Assembly: GCF_007994735.1 (NCBI RefSeq)
Contig: NZ_VOIL01000001.1
Location: 2,356,001-2,420,000, forward strand
DNA length: 64,000 nucleotides
Reading direction: 5' to 3'
Source of the DNA: Nesterenkonia populi
GTDB taxonomy: Bacteria; Actinomycetota; Actinomycetes; Actinomycetales; Micrococcaceae
Under the pieces are notes generated by a model that was not told the origin of the DNA, ran no database searches, and worked only from the letters and a program-made list of their open reading frames with translations. Below, piece after piece: positions 1 through 8,174 of this stretch (positions are counted from its first letter, which is position 1; the number at the start of each line of letters is the position of its first letter). A program made the position numbers and the translations under genes.

Positions 1-563
1 CGGATGATCCGCGCGTAGTAGGGCCACCACACGATGGTGACCGCGATGAACGTGTTGACCAGCCCCGGGCCGAGAGCTGCGGCGACCGCCACCGCCACGA
101 TCATCGAGGGCAGGGCCAGGAAGACCTCGGTGAACCGCATCAGCACCGTGTCCACCCAGCCGCCGTACATCCCGGCGACCAGCCCCACGATCATCCCGAT
201 CACCAATCCGACGACGGTGACGATGATGGCCAGCAGCCAGGAGGTCCGCAGCCCCAGCAGAGACCGGGAGAGCAGGTCACGGCCGAGCATGTCGGTGCCC
301 AGCAGGTGGCCGTCGCTGAACCACGGCTGACGGGGCGCGCCCACCGGCTGGACGGGGTCGTGGGGGGCCAGCCACGGGGCGGCGAGCGCAACGGCTGTCA
401 TGATCACCAGCAGGCTGATGAAGGTCCAGTCGACGGCGGCCCCACGGCTGTGCCACCAGGCGGCAGGGCTCATCCGGCCCAGCAGCCGGAACCTCGGCTC
501 GGGGGCGGCGGGTCCGCCGGGGTCTGTCCCGGCGGGGGTGGTGACGGGCGGTGATACTGTCAT
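1..563 (-). CDS. Oligo/dipeptide-type ABC transporter permease (DppC-like), cut by window edge
   Basis: Inner-membrane permease subunit of an importer of the peptide/nickel (PepT) class. Only the first 187 codons are inside the window. The visible protein has a cytoplasmic N-terminus of about 45 residues ending in WWHSRGAAVDW, a first membrane span (FISLLVIMTAVALAAPWLA), the DppC-type stretch LLGTDMLGRDLLSRSLLG, and then three hydrophobic segments up to the start of the ATPase-contact loop (WWPYYARIIR). The ATG overlaps the stop of the upstream ATPase gene by 4 bp (ATGA), so the two are translationally coupled. The partner permease (DppB) would lie beyond the edge. The family includes dipeptide, nickel and metallophore importers, so the substrate is not fixed by sequence. 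Confidence 0.85.
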   Translation of the reverse strand, partial: MTVSPPVTTPAGTDPGGPAAPEPRFRLLGRMSPAAWWHSRGAAVDWTFISLLVIMTAVALAAPWLAPHDPVQPVGAPRQPWFSDGHLLGTDMLGRDLLSRSLLGLRTSWLLAIIVTVVGLVIGMIVGLVAGMYGGWVDTVLMRFTEVFLALPSMIVAVAVAAALGPGLVNTFIAVTIVWWPYYARII

Positions 564-2335
564 CGGTCAGTCCCCTCCTCCTTGAAGCAGGCCACAGAAT
601 GCCGGAGCACCCGGGGCACTGCGGTGCTCAGCGCGATCAGGTTGGCCTCCTGGTCCTTGGGCAGCGGGCCGTCGCCGGCTCCTTCGGGCCGCTCGAAGGT
701 GTGCCCCTCGGGCGGGCCGGCGCCTTCGTCCGCAGCCGCGGCCTCCCCGGGGCGGCGCCGCGGGTCCGGCACGGCGGCGAGCAGCTGCCGGGTGTAGGGG
801 TGGCGGGCGTCGTCGATGATGTCGTCAGCGGGTCCGAGCTCCACCACCCGGCCTCGGTGCATCACTGCGATCCGGTCGCTGACCATGCGCGCGACGGCGA
901 GATCGTGGGTGACGAAGACCACGGCGATGCTCAGGTCGGTGCGCAGCTGATTGATCAGGGCGAGGACCTCGGCGGCCACGGAGACGTCCAGGGCCGAGGT
1001 CGGCTCGTCGCAGAGCAGCACCTTGGGCGGGACGATGGTGGCACGGGCAAGCACCACCCGCTGCCGCTGCCCGCCGGAGAGCTCCCCGGCCTTGGCGCGC
1101 AGCACGGACAGCGGCAGTCCCACCCGTTCGATGATGCTGGCGATCCGCTCGCTGCGCTCGGCACGGGACACCCCGGCGTCGAACCTCTCCGAGAGCATCT
1201 CCTCGACGGTCAGCCACGGGGTCAGGGAGGACCCGGCGTCCTGGAAGACCATCTGGACCTCCGGACTGGTGGGGCCGGTGATCCTGCCGGAGTCGATCTT
1301 CTTCTGCAGGCGCCCCACCGCCCGCAGCATGGTTGACTTTCCGGAGCCGGACTCCCCCACCACTGCGATGGACTCGCCCGGCTGGACGTAGAGGGTGACG
1401 CCGCGCAGGGCCCGCAGCGGGGTGCGGCGGCCCTTCTCGTCCCGGACGGTGAAGGTGCACTCGATGTCGTCGGCGGCGATCAGCGGCTCCCCCTCAAGGT
1501 CTCGGCCGGGAGCAGGGGGCGGGCCGGGCACGTCCAGGGAGAGACGGGCGGAGAGCAGCCGCTTGGTGTAGTCGTCCTGCGGGGCGGTGAGCACCTGCCG
1601 GCTGGGGCCCTGCTCGACGATCTCCCCCGCGTTCATCACCACGATCCGGTCGGCGATCTGCCCAGCGACGCCGAGGTCGTGGGTGATCATCAGGATGCTG
1701 CATCCCAGCCGCTCCTGCATCTGCTTCAGCAGGGCGAGGACCTGCGCCTGCACGGTGACGTCCAGGGCGGTGGTGGGCTCGTCGGCGATGATCAGCTCGG
1801 GGTCCCCGGCCACTGCCATGGCGATCATCGCTCGCTGCCGCTGCCCGCCGGAGAGCTCGTGCGGATAGGACTTGTACCGGCGGCGAGGCTCGGGGATGCC
1901 GACGGCCTCCATCAGGCGGATGGACTCCTCAGCGGAGCCGGACTTCTCGGTGATCTGGGTGCCGACGTGCATGGTGGGGTTCAGCGAGGTCATCGGGTCC
2001 TGGAAGACCACCCCGATCCGGCGGCGGCGCAGATCACGCAGGTCCCGGGGGCTGATGCTGGCCATATCGTGCCCGGAGACCCTGATCCCGCCCTCAGTCT
2101 GGGGGCGGGACGACTCCGGCAGCAGATTGAGCATCGACATCGACATCACGGACTTGCCGGAGCCGGATTCGCCGACGACGCCGACGATCTCCCCCCTGCC
2201 GACCTCCAGGTCGATTCCCCTGAGGATCGGGGAGCGCACCCCGTTGCGCTCCAGGCTGATGCGCACATCCTTCAGGCTGGCCACCGGCCCCGTCTCTGCG
2301 GCGGCCGCGGCGGGCTTCTCCTTCAGCGCTGTCAT
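560..2335 (-). CDS. Fused double ABC ATPase (DppD-DppF type)
   Basis: A single 591-residue chain carries both nucleotide-binding domains of a peptide-class importer. Domain 1 (about residues 20-270) has Walker A GESGSGKSV, signature LSGGQRQR and Walker B LIIADEPTTALD. Domain 2 (about 285-545) has GESGSGKST, LSGGQRQRVVLARA and VLLCDEPTSALD. Both end in the oligopeptide-type tail region (HPYTRQLLAAVPDP in the second). Most such systems encode the two ATPases separately, but fusions are known. The start ATG overlaps the preceding MFS stop by 4 bp and has GAGGAAGAG just upstream. The gene lies between an MFS gene and the permease in what looks like one operon driven from the ureohydrolase promoter. 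Confidence 0.9.
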   Translation of the reverse strand: MTALKEKPAAAAAETGPVASLKDVRISLERNGVRSPILRGIDLEVGRGEIVGVVGESGSGKSVMSMSMLNLLPESSRPQTEGGIRVSGHDMASISPRDLRDLRRRRIGVVFQDPMTSLNPTMHVGTQITEKSGSAEESIRLMEAVGIPEPRRRYKSYPHELSGGQRQRAMIAMAVAGDPELIIADEPTTALDVTVQAQVLALLKQMQERLGCSILMITHDLGVAGQIADRIVVMNAGEIVEQGPSRQVLTAPQDDYTKRLLSARLSLDVPGPPPAPGRDLEGEPLIAADDIECTFTVRDEKGRRTPLRALRGVTLYVQPGESIAVVGESGSGKSTMLRAVGRLQKKIDSGRITGPTSPEVQMVFQDAGSSLTPWLTVEEMLSERFDAGVSRAERSERIASIIERVGLPLSVLRAKAGELSGGQRQRVVLARATIVPPKVLLCDEPTSALDVSVAAEVLALINQLRTDLSIAVVFVTHDLAVARMVSDRIAVMHRGRVVELGPADDIIDDARHPYTRQLLAAVPDPRRRPGEAAAADEGAGPPEGHTFERPEGAGDGPLPKDQEANLIALSTAVPRVLRHSVACFKEEGTDR

Positions 2336-3675
2336 ACGCTCTCTTCCTCGTTCTTCTTCACGGATCGCTGCTCAGCAGCACGGTGTTCGGCGTCTCGGCG
2401 CTGGATGGTCTCGGCGGCGACGTTCTCCTCCACGCGCCGCTGCCGGGAGGGCGCGGTGAGCATCAGCAGCCCGGCTGCGACGACGCAGAGCCCGGCTGCG
2501 CCCAGCCAGAGCACGGAGGCGCCGAATGCCTCGAGCACGAAGCCGCCGAGGACCGGGCCGATCACCATCGCCAGCGACTTGTGCATGGAGAAGATGCCCT
2601 GGTACCTCCCGCGGCGAGCGGGCTCGGCGAGGTCTGCGGCCAGGGACTGGGCCTGCGGGTGGGAGCCCATCTCCCCCAGGGTCCAGATCGCCACGGCGAT
2701 GAAATAGACGACCAGGGTGGTCGCCGCGGCCTGCAGCCCCACCCCTGCTGCGGTGACCAGGATGAACAGGGCCACGCACAGGTTCCTCGGGATGCGGCCG
2801 AAGATCCTCGCGGTGGGGATCTGCAGGATGCACAGGAGCACGCCGTTGAGCGTCAGCAGCATCCCGTAGGCCGAGGAGGGGAAACCCTGATCGGCCATCA
2901 CCAGCGGAAGGGTGGTGGTCGACTGCACGTAGACGATCGAGTAGATCAGCATCACCAGCCCGAAGGTGACGAAGGTCCGGTCCCTCAGCACCTGGCGCAG
3001 CCCGCCCTTGTCGGGCTTGCCGAGCCGACGCCGCAGGCCCTTCCCCGCCGCGGCCGAAGCCCTGACAGCTCCCGCGGCGTCGGAGTCGGGAACCTTGACG
3101 ACCACCACAGCCATTGAGGCGGTGAGCATCAGGGCCTGGCCGTAGAAGATCAGCTCGAAGCGGGTGTCGGCCATGAAGCCGGCCATCAGCGGGCCGATCG
3201 CGTAGCCGAGGTTCACCGCCCAGTAGTTGTAGTTGAAGGCCAGGCGCCGGTGCGCCGGCTCCACCAGGTCCCCGATCATGGTGGCGATCACCGGGTAGGA
3301 GCAGCCGTTGAACAGCCCATAGAGCGCCAGCAGGCCCGAGATGACGAGCTGGTCCTGCGCTGCCGGGATGAACACCAGGACCACGACGGAGAGCAGCTGG
3401 CTGCCCACCAGGGTGACCTTCCGGCCGATCCGGTCGGCGAGGACCCCGCCGACCAGCCCGGAGACCACCACGCCGACCCCGAATGCTGCGACCACCATCC
3501 CCGCCGAGCCGGCGGTGAGCCCCACCTGGGAGGTGAGGAAGATAGTCATGAACGGGACCACGAAATGGCCCACCATGATGATCAGCCGAGCCAGCCAGAG
3601 CCACCAGAAAGGACCGGGCAGGTCCCTCAGGCGGCTCCGGCCGGTCTCGGCAAACCGCGGAGATGAGCTGGTCAA
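2332..3675 (-). CDS. MFS transporter inside the peptide-type ABC operon
   Basis: A 12-span major facilitator of about 447 residues. The first span is WWLWLARLIIMVGHFVVPFMTIFL, followed by the loop-2/3 motif GGVLADRIGRK typical of drug/metabolite exporters of the DHA1 type. I chose the TTG at 3675, 11 bp after the binding-protein stop, because it leaves a short N-terminus (LTSSSPRFAETGRSRLRDLPGPFWW) that aligns with the paralogous MFS at 6739-8070. The longer open frame upstream runs through the binding-protein gene and is not credible. No strong ribosome-binding site precedes the TTG, so coupling to the upstream gene is likely. An MFS within an ABC-import operon recalls metallophore systems (cnt, where CntE is the exporter), but could equally be a second importer. 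Confidence 0.85.
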   Translation of the reverse strand: MTSSSPRFAETGRSRLRDLPGPFWWLWLARLIIMVGHFVVPFMTIFLTSQVGLTAGSAGMVVAAFGVGVVVSGLVGGVLADRIGRKVTLVGSQLLSVVVLVFIPAAQDQLVISGLLALYGLFNGCSYPVIATMIGDLVEPAHRRLAFNYNYWAVNLGYAIGPLMAGFMADTRFELIFYGQALMLTASMAVVVVKVPDSDAAGAVRASAAAGKGLRRRLGKPDKGGLRQVLRDRTFVTFGLVMLIYSIVYVQSTTTLPLVMADQGFPSSAYGMLLTLNGVLLCILQIPTARIFGRIPRNLCVALFILVTAAGVGLQAAATTLVVYFIAVAIWTLGEMGSHPQAQSLAADLAEPARRGRYQGIFSMHKSLAMVIGPVLGGFVLEAFGASVLWLGAAGLCVVAAGLLMLTAPSRQRRVEENVAAETIQRRDAEHRAAEQRSVKKNEEESV

Positions 3676-3686
3676 TGCTGTGCCGA

Positions 3687-5351
3687 CTAGTCTTCGACGG
3701 AGAGGCGGGCGAAGTCCACAGTCGCCGGCGCGGCGATGCTGTGAGCCTCCTCGACCCCGGCGATCCAGGGCTGGAACACCATGAAGTCGTTGACCCAGGC
3801 GAAGGTCGGCGAGCAGCCGTAGTCGTAGGCGGCGTCGCCTGCCTCGTTGAAGGTCTCGGCGTCGTCGGTGACCAGGGCCTCGTCGAGCAGCTCGTCGATC
3901 TCGTCGTCGTAGCACTGCAGGTGGTTCAGGCCGCCGGCCTCGCCCCAGAAGATGTGACCGTGCATGTAGGGGTTGTTGGAGTCAGGCCAGGTGCCCGAGT
4001 AGACGAAGGCGTCCGGGGATGAGGTGGGGTCCTCGTAGAAGTCGCTGAAGACCTCGGAGGACTGATGGGAGGTCACCGTGGCGTTGAGCCCCAGGCCCTG
4101 CAGGTCTGCGGCGACCAGGTTGGCGATCTGCTCCGAGTCGGTGGAGGCGGACATGTGTCCGATGGTGATGTCCTCACCCTCGTTCTCAGCGGCCCATTCA
4201 GCCAGGGCGTCCGAGTCGTGGACCAGGTCGCGGTCCTCGTAGTCGGGGAGGCCGCCCTGCGGGAAGTGACCGGTGGCGGGGTCCGCGCTGTGGCCGATGA
4301 TGTTCTCCACGTATGAGTTCCAGTCGAGCCCCTCGAAGAGGGTGACACGATCCTCGGCGTCGGCCAGGATGTCCCGGTTGGGGTTCATCAGGAAGTTCGA
4401 GAGCTGGTAGGAGGGCAGCGCGAAGGCCGAGAGCGCCTCGTCCTCGACGTAGTCCTCACGGGATGAGGAGGGGACGCCCTGCAGCAGCGCGTGCAGGTCG
4501 CCCTGCTCCAGCTCCAGCTGCATCGCAGAGATCTCGGTGTAGACCGGCAGGTCGATGGTGTGGAAGTCGGGGTCTGCCAGGTCCTCGTCCCAGTAGTCCT
4601 CGAAGGCTTCCATGGTGTACCCGTCTCCGACGGAGGCCTCGGTGAGCGTGTAGGGCCCGGTGCCGGCGGAGTTCTCAGCGATGTAGTCCTCAGCGTTGTC
4701 GTCGCTGTGCTCCTCGATGATGTCCGGGCTGATCATCCGGGGCCCGTAGGGGGAGGCGAGGTAGTCCATGAATGCTGAGTTGGACTCCTCCAGCACCAGG
4801 GTGACGGTGTAGTCGTCCTCAACCTGCACGTCCACGCCGTCCACCATGTACGAGGGGCCTGCGTCGACGTCGAGGCGGCGTTGGAAGGAGGCTTCGACAG
4901 CCTCAGCGTTGAACTCGGCGCCGTCGTGGAAGGTCACTCCCTCGCGCAGCTGGAGGGTGAACTCGGTGAAGTCGTCGTTGATCTCCCAGTCCTCGGCCAG
5001 CAGCGGGACCACGTTGGCCTCATCGTGGTTGCCGGGCTCGTAGCGGACGAGGCCCTCGTAGAGGTTGGTGGTCAGCGCCAGGCCGTTGCCGGAGTAGTAG
5101 ACGTCCGGGTCCGGCGGCTGACCGATGTCATCAAGCACTCCCAGCCGCAGCACGCCGTCGTCGGGGGCGTCCTGGGAGGCCTGGTCGGTGTCGCCCTCCG
5201 CGGACTCCGGGTCCTCATCGGTCTCGCCGCCGTTGCCGCAGGCCGACAGGGTCAGCGCGGCGATGGACAGCACGCTGAGAGCCTTGACCGTGCCGGGCAG
5301 GCGTCGTCGCAGCGGGTTGTCATCCTCAGGGGTGAACGATGCGTTCTTCAT
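3687..5351 (-). CDS. Extracellular solute-binding lipoprotein, family 5 (DppA/OppA/NikA-like)
   Basis: Binding protein of the peptide/nickel-class importer. The signal peptide ends in a lipobox LTLSAC near residue 40, so the protein is anchored to the outer leaflet by a lipidated Cys. An acidic linker rich in D and E follows, then the SBP_bac_5 fold (NLYEGLVRYEPG, WEINDDFTEFTLQLREGVTFHDG, AGTGPYTL). I place the start at ATG 5351, preceded by AAGGAAGAG, rather than at the upstream in-frame GTG (5366). The strongly acidic sequence fits a salt-tolerant organism. It lies 60 bp downstream of the ureohydrolase and probably captures that enzyme's substrate or a metal complex. The sequence alone does not decide between them. 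Confidence 0.88.
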   Translation of the reverse strand: MKNASFTPEDDNPLRRRLPGTVKALSVLSIAALTLSACGNGGETDEDPESAEGDTDQASQDAPDDGVLRLGVLDDIGQPPDPDVYYSGNGLALTTNLYEGLVRYEPGNHDEANVVPLLAEDWEINDDFTEFTLQLREGVTFHDGAEFNAEAVEASFQRRLDVDAGPSYMVDGVDVQVEDDYTVTLVLEESNSAFMDYLASPYGPRMISPDIIEEHSDDNAEDYIAENSAGTGPYTLTEASVGDGYTMEAFEDYWDEDLADPDFHTIDLPVYTEISAMQLELEQGDLHALLQGVPSSSREDYVEDEALSAFALPSYQLSNFLMNPNRDILADAEDRVTLFEGLDWNSYVENIIGHSADPATGHFPQGGLPDYEDRDLVHDSDALAEWAAENEGEDITIGHMSASTDSEQIANLVAADLQGLGLNATVTSHQSSEVFSDFYEDPTSSPDAFVYSGTWPDSNNPYMHGHIFWGEAGGLNHLQCYDDEIDELLDEALVTDDAETFNEAGDAAYDYGCSPTFAWVNDFMVFQPWIAGVEEAHSIAAPATVDFARLSVED

Positions 5352-5410
5352 GGTCTCTTCCTTCACAGGTGCGGTGATGCGGATGCTTCAAACGGTGATC
5401 GTCGTCGCGC

Positions 5411-6679
5411 TCATCGGGCGCGGAAGGTGCGGTTCCTCTCCTTTCCCTGGCTGTCCAGCCCCTCGCCGAGCGCGTAGGGATGCATATAGTTCGGCTCGGT
5501 GAGCCCCTGCCGGCGCATCGCGATGCCGGTCATGGCCTCGCGGATGGCGCGGTTGGCCAGCAGCGCGGTGATCTCTCCCTTGTCGTCATACGGCGGGGAG
5601 ACCTCCACCACGTCCATTCCGACGACGCCGACCTCCGCGCAGAGCCGGCGCACCGCGGTGAGGACGTCCGTGCTGGTCAGCCCGCCGGGCTCAGGGGTTC
5701 CGGTGCCGGGGGCAAAGGCGGGGTCGGCGACGTCGATGTCCAGGGAGAGGTAGAGGTGGTCGGCCTGGTCGAGGGCCTCATCCACTGCCCGCTCAAGCAC
5801 CTCGTAGAAGCCGCGGTGGTTGATCTCGGCCATGAAGTGGGTGCGCATGTCCTGCTCGTCCATCCAGTCGAGCGTCTCCTGGTCCGGCCAGTAGCCGCGC
5901 AGCCCCACCTGCACAAAGTTCTTGCCGGGCACGGCGCCGGACTCGATGAGCTTGCGCATCGGAGTGCCGTGCGAGGCCAGGGAGCCGGGCATGTCGGTGC
6001 CGGTGTCCGCGTGGGCGTCGAAGTGGACGATGCCGACCTTGCCGTAGCCGTAGTGGTCGGCCACCGCAGTGGCTGCGGGCCAGGTGATGGCGTGGTCGCC
6101 GCCCATGATGATCGGGATCGTCCCCGAGTCGACGATGGTTCCGACGAACTTCCGGATCTCCTCAAAGGTGCCCGGAGTGTTGCCCAGCATGATGGGCGCG
6201 TCCCCGTAGTCGCACATCTTCAGCTCAGCGAAGGCGTCCACGTGGGTGTCCAGGGAGAAGTGCGGACGCGGCCCGTAGCCGCCCTTGTAGTCGCAGGAGC
6301 GGATGACCATCGGACCATGGTTGGTGCCGCTGCGGCCGCCCGCGGTGGAGTCCCAGGGCACCCCGCAGACGGCGACGTCGACCTCCGCGGCCTTCAGGTC
6401 CTCCGGGGTCAGGGCCACAGGGAGCTTGGCGAAGGTCTGGATGCCGGCGAAGCCGCCCTCGCGCTGACGGTTGACGTGCAGCAGTCCGGGCTTGCGGTCC
6501 ACGTTGTAGCTGTCCACGGCGCCGTGGCCCTCGAGCCCCTCGCCGAGGCGGCGAGGCTGCTCCCAGAACCCCTCGGGCCAGACGTCGTGATGGTGGTCGT
6601 GGCTGTGGTCGTCTCCCACGGGCGGGGGCCTCCATATCGTGCGGTGATTCCGGCTGGACGCCGGAGTGCTGTTGGACAT
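5411..6679 (-). CDS. Ureohydrolase (agmatinase/guanidinobutyrase/guanidinase family)
   Basis: Binuclear-metal hydrolase that splits a guanidino group to release urea. The metal-ligand motifs are intact: GGDHAITW (His), HFDAHADTGTD (Asp, His, Asp) and LSLDIDVADPAFAPGTGTPE (two Asp). At 422 residues it is about 100 longer than typical agmatinases. The extra N-terminal part has a His-rich tract (DDHSHDHHHD, about residues 23-32) and a WPEGFWEQPRR segment. Long N-terminal extensions occur in the nickel-dependent guanidine hydrolase group, but I cannot assign the substrate. An imperfect 20-bp palindrome (6691-6710) lies 12 bp upstream of the ATG, and no clear ribosome-binding site is visible. It heads the operon with the binding protein, MFS, ATPase and permease. 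Confidence 0.88.
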   Translation of the reverse strand: MSNSTPASSRNHRTIWRPPPVGDDHSHDHHHDVWPEGFWEQPRRLGEGLEGHGAVDSYNVDRKPGLLHVNRQREGGFAGIQTFAKLPVALTPEDLKAAEVDVAVCGVPWDSTAGGRSGTNHGPMVIRSCDYKGGYGPRPHFSLDTHVDAFAELKMCDYGDAPIMLGNTPGTFEEIRKFVGTIVDSGTIPIIMGGDHAITWPAATAVADHYGYGKVGIVHFDAHADTGTDMPGSLASHGTPMRKLIESGAVPGKNFVQVGLRGYWPDQETLDWMDEQDMRTHFMAEINHRGFYEVLERAVDEALDQADHLYLSLDIDVADPAFAPGTGTPEPGGLTSTDVLTAVRRLCAEVGVVGMDVVEVSPPYDDKGEITALLANRAIREAMTGIAMRRQGLTEPNYMHPYALGEGLDSQGKERNRTFRAR

Positions 6680-6690
6680 TAAGACTGAGC

Positions 6691-6710
6691 TTGGCGAAAC
6701 GTTTCGTCAA
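6691..6710. promoter_or_regulatory. LacI-type operator, copy 1 (ureohydrolase promoter)
   Basis: TTGGCGAAACGTTTCGTCAA, an inverted repeat with one mismatched pair, 12 bp upstream of the ureohydrolase ATG. The inner 18 bases are identical to the copy at 13010-13027. Read toward the gene, the distal half contains TTGACG, a good -35 hexamer, so repressor binding would occlude the polymerase. The CG-centred palindrome is the usual architecture of LacI-family sites. Confidence 0.8.
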
Positions 6711-6738
6711 TGGCTTTCACAGGATGTTTACAAGGCTT

Positions 6739-8070
6739 TTACAGGGCGGCTTCAGCGTCACGTCGTCGTAACCTGTCCTCCTCATAGCGCTGCCCGAGAC
6801 GGCGTCGCCGTGCAGGCGCGGTGACCGCCAGGAGCACGGCGGCGAGCAGGCAGACCCCGCCCGCGCCGATCCAGAGCGCCTGGTGGCCGAAGCCGTCGAG
6901 CACCGCCCCGCCGAGGATGGGACCCAGCACCATCGCGATCGAGTGGTTCAGGGAGTACACACCCTGGTACCGGCCGCGCTGGGCATGGTCCGCCAGGTCG
7001 GCGGCCACAGACTGTGCCTGAGGGTGGGAGCCCATCTCCCCCAGCGTCCACACCGCCACCACGGCGAAGTAGAAGAGCAGGGTGGCTGCGGCGGCCTGGA
7101 GGCCGACGCCGAGCCCGGTCACGAGGATCGCCACCACGATCACGGCGTCGCGGCCGTACCGGTTCAGCCATTTGGCAGTGGGGATCTGCAGGGCGCACAG
7201 CAGCAGGCCGTTGAGGGTCAGGAGGTACCCGTAGGCGGCTGAGGAGAAGCCCTGGTCCGTCATCACCAGCGGCAGGGTGGTCATCGACTGCACGTAGACG
7301 ATCGAGTACAGCAGCATCACGCACGCGAAGGTCATGAAGACCCCGTCGGTGAGCACGCTGAGGATGCTGCCCCCGCCCCGCTGGGTGATCGGCGGCGATG
7401 ACTGAATCGATTCGGCAAGGTTGTTGGCCGGCGCACGGCGCCGGAGAAGGCGACGACGCCGCAGGGCGCGGGCCGGGGCGCGGGATTCCGGAACCTTGGC
7501 GATGACGATGCCGGTGGCGATGAGCAGCAGCACCGCCTGGCCGAAGAACACCAGGACGAACGTGCGGTCGGCCATGAACCCGGCAATGAGCGGACCGATG
7601 GCGTACCCCAGGTTCACGGCCCAGAAGTTGTAGTTGTAGGCGGTGCGGCGGTGCTTGGGCTCGACCATGTCGCCGACCATCGTCACCATCACCGGCTGGG
7701 CGGCGCCGTTGAACAGCCCGTAGACGAAGAGCAGGCTGCAGATCAGCAGCGCCCCCTCAGCGAAGGGGATGATCACCACCGTGGCGGCTGAGAGCAGCAG
7801 GCTGCCCAGCAGGGTGCGCTTGCGTCCGAGTCTGTCGGCGAGGACCCCGCCGGTCATCGCCGAGACCACCACCCCCAGCCCGTACCCGGAGACCACCAGA
7901 CCCGCAGTGGAGGCCGAGAGCCCGACGTCGCGGGTCAGGAAGATGGTCATGAACGGGACCACGAAACGGCCCACCCAGATCACCAGCTCAGCGAACCACA
8001 GCCACCAGTAGGCGGCGGGGAGGTCCTTCAGCCTGGTGTGCTGGACCTCATGAGCGGGGGGCTTTCCCAC
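6739..8070 (-). CDS. MFS transporter, paralogue of the MFS at 2332-3675
   Basis: A 443-residue, 12-span major facilitator. It matches the other MFS of this region in the N-terminus (LKDLPAAYWWLWFAELVIWVGRFVVPFMTIFL against LRDLPGPFWWLWLARL...) and in GGVLADRLGRK and YNYNFWAVNLGYAIGPLIAGFMAD, so the two arose by duplication. I start it at GTG 8070, which has GAGGAG 7 bp upstream. The open frame continues to a TTG inside the operator palindrome at 8118-8135, which is regulatory rather than coding. It lies directly downstream of the LacI gene but has its own operator. Substrate unknown; a guanidino compound or a metal chelate would fit the context. Confidence 0.85.
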   Translation of the reverse strand: MGKPPAHEVQHTRLKDLPAAYWWLWFAELVIWVGRFVVPFMTIFLTRDVGLSASTAGLVVSGYGLGVVVSAMTGGVLADRLGRKRTLLGSLLLSAATVVIIPFAEGALLICSLLFVYGLFNGAAQPVMVTMVGDMVEPKHRRTAYNYNFWAVNLGYAIGPLIAGFMADRTFVLVFFGQAVLLLIATGIVIAKVPESRAPARALRRRRLLRRRAPANNLAESIQSSPPITQRGGGSILSVLTDGVFMTFACVMLLYSIVYVQSMTTLPLVMTDQGFSSAAYGYLLTLNGLLLCALQIPTAKWLNRYGRDAVIVVAILVTGLGVGLQAAAATLLFYFAVVAVWTLGEMGSHPQAQSVAADLADHAQRGRYQGVYSLNHSIAMVLGPILGGAVLDGFGHQALWIGAGGVCLLAAVLLAVTAPARRRRLGQRYEEDRLRRRDAEAAL

Positions 8071-8117
8071 GGGGCGGCTCCTCGAGAGTGCGGGCGATGT
8101 GCCCCTCAGCCTGCGGG

Positions 8118-8135
8118 TGACGAAACGTTTCGTCA
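8118..8135. promoter_or_regulatory. LacI-type operator, copy 2 (MFS promoter)
   Basis: TGACGAAACGTTTCGTCA, a perfect 18-bp palindrome centred on CG, about 48 bp upstream of the MFS GTG start and 39 bp beyond the end of the lacI-type gene. As in copies 1 and 3, a TTGACG hexamer is formed in the direction of transcription, which suggests the operator overlaps the -35 box. Confidence 0.85.
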
Positions 8136-8174
8136 AGCGTGCGCGAGGAACCCTGAAAGGATTTAACGCAGTGT

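Noticed and set aside
3690..3915. Arg-rich N-terminal extension of the first MFS
   Set aside because: It is the other frame of the binding-protein gene and has no family similarity.
8071..8136. N-terminal extension of the MFS gene starting at a TTG inside the operator palindrome
   Set aside because: The added residues come from the palindrome itself, and GTG 8070 has a proper GAGGAG ribosome-binding site and aligns with the paralogue.
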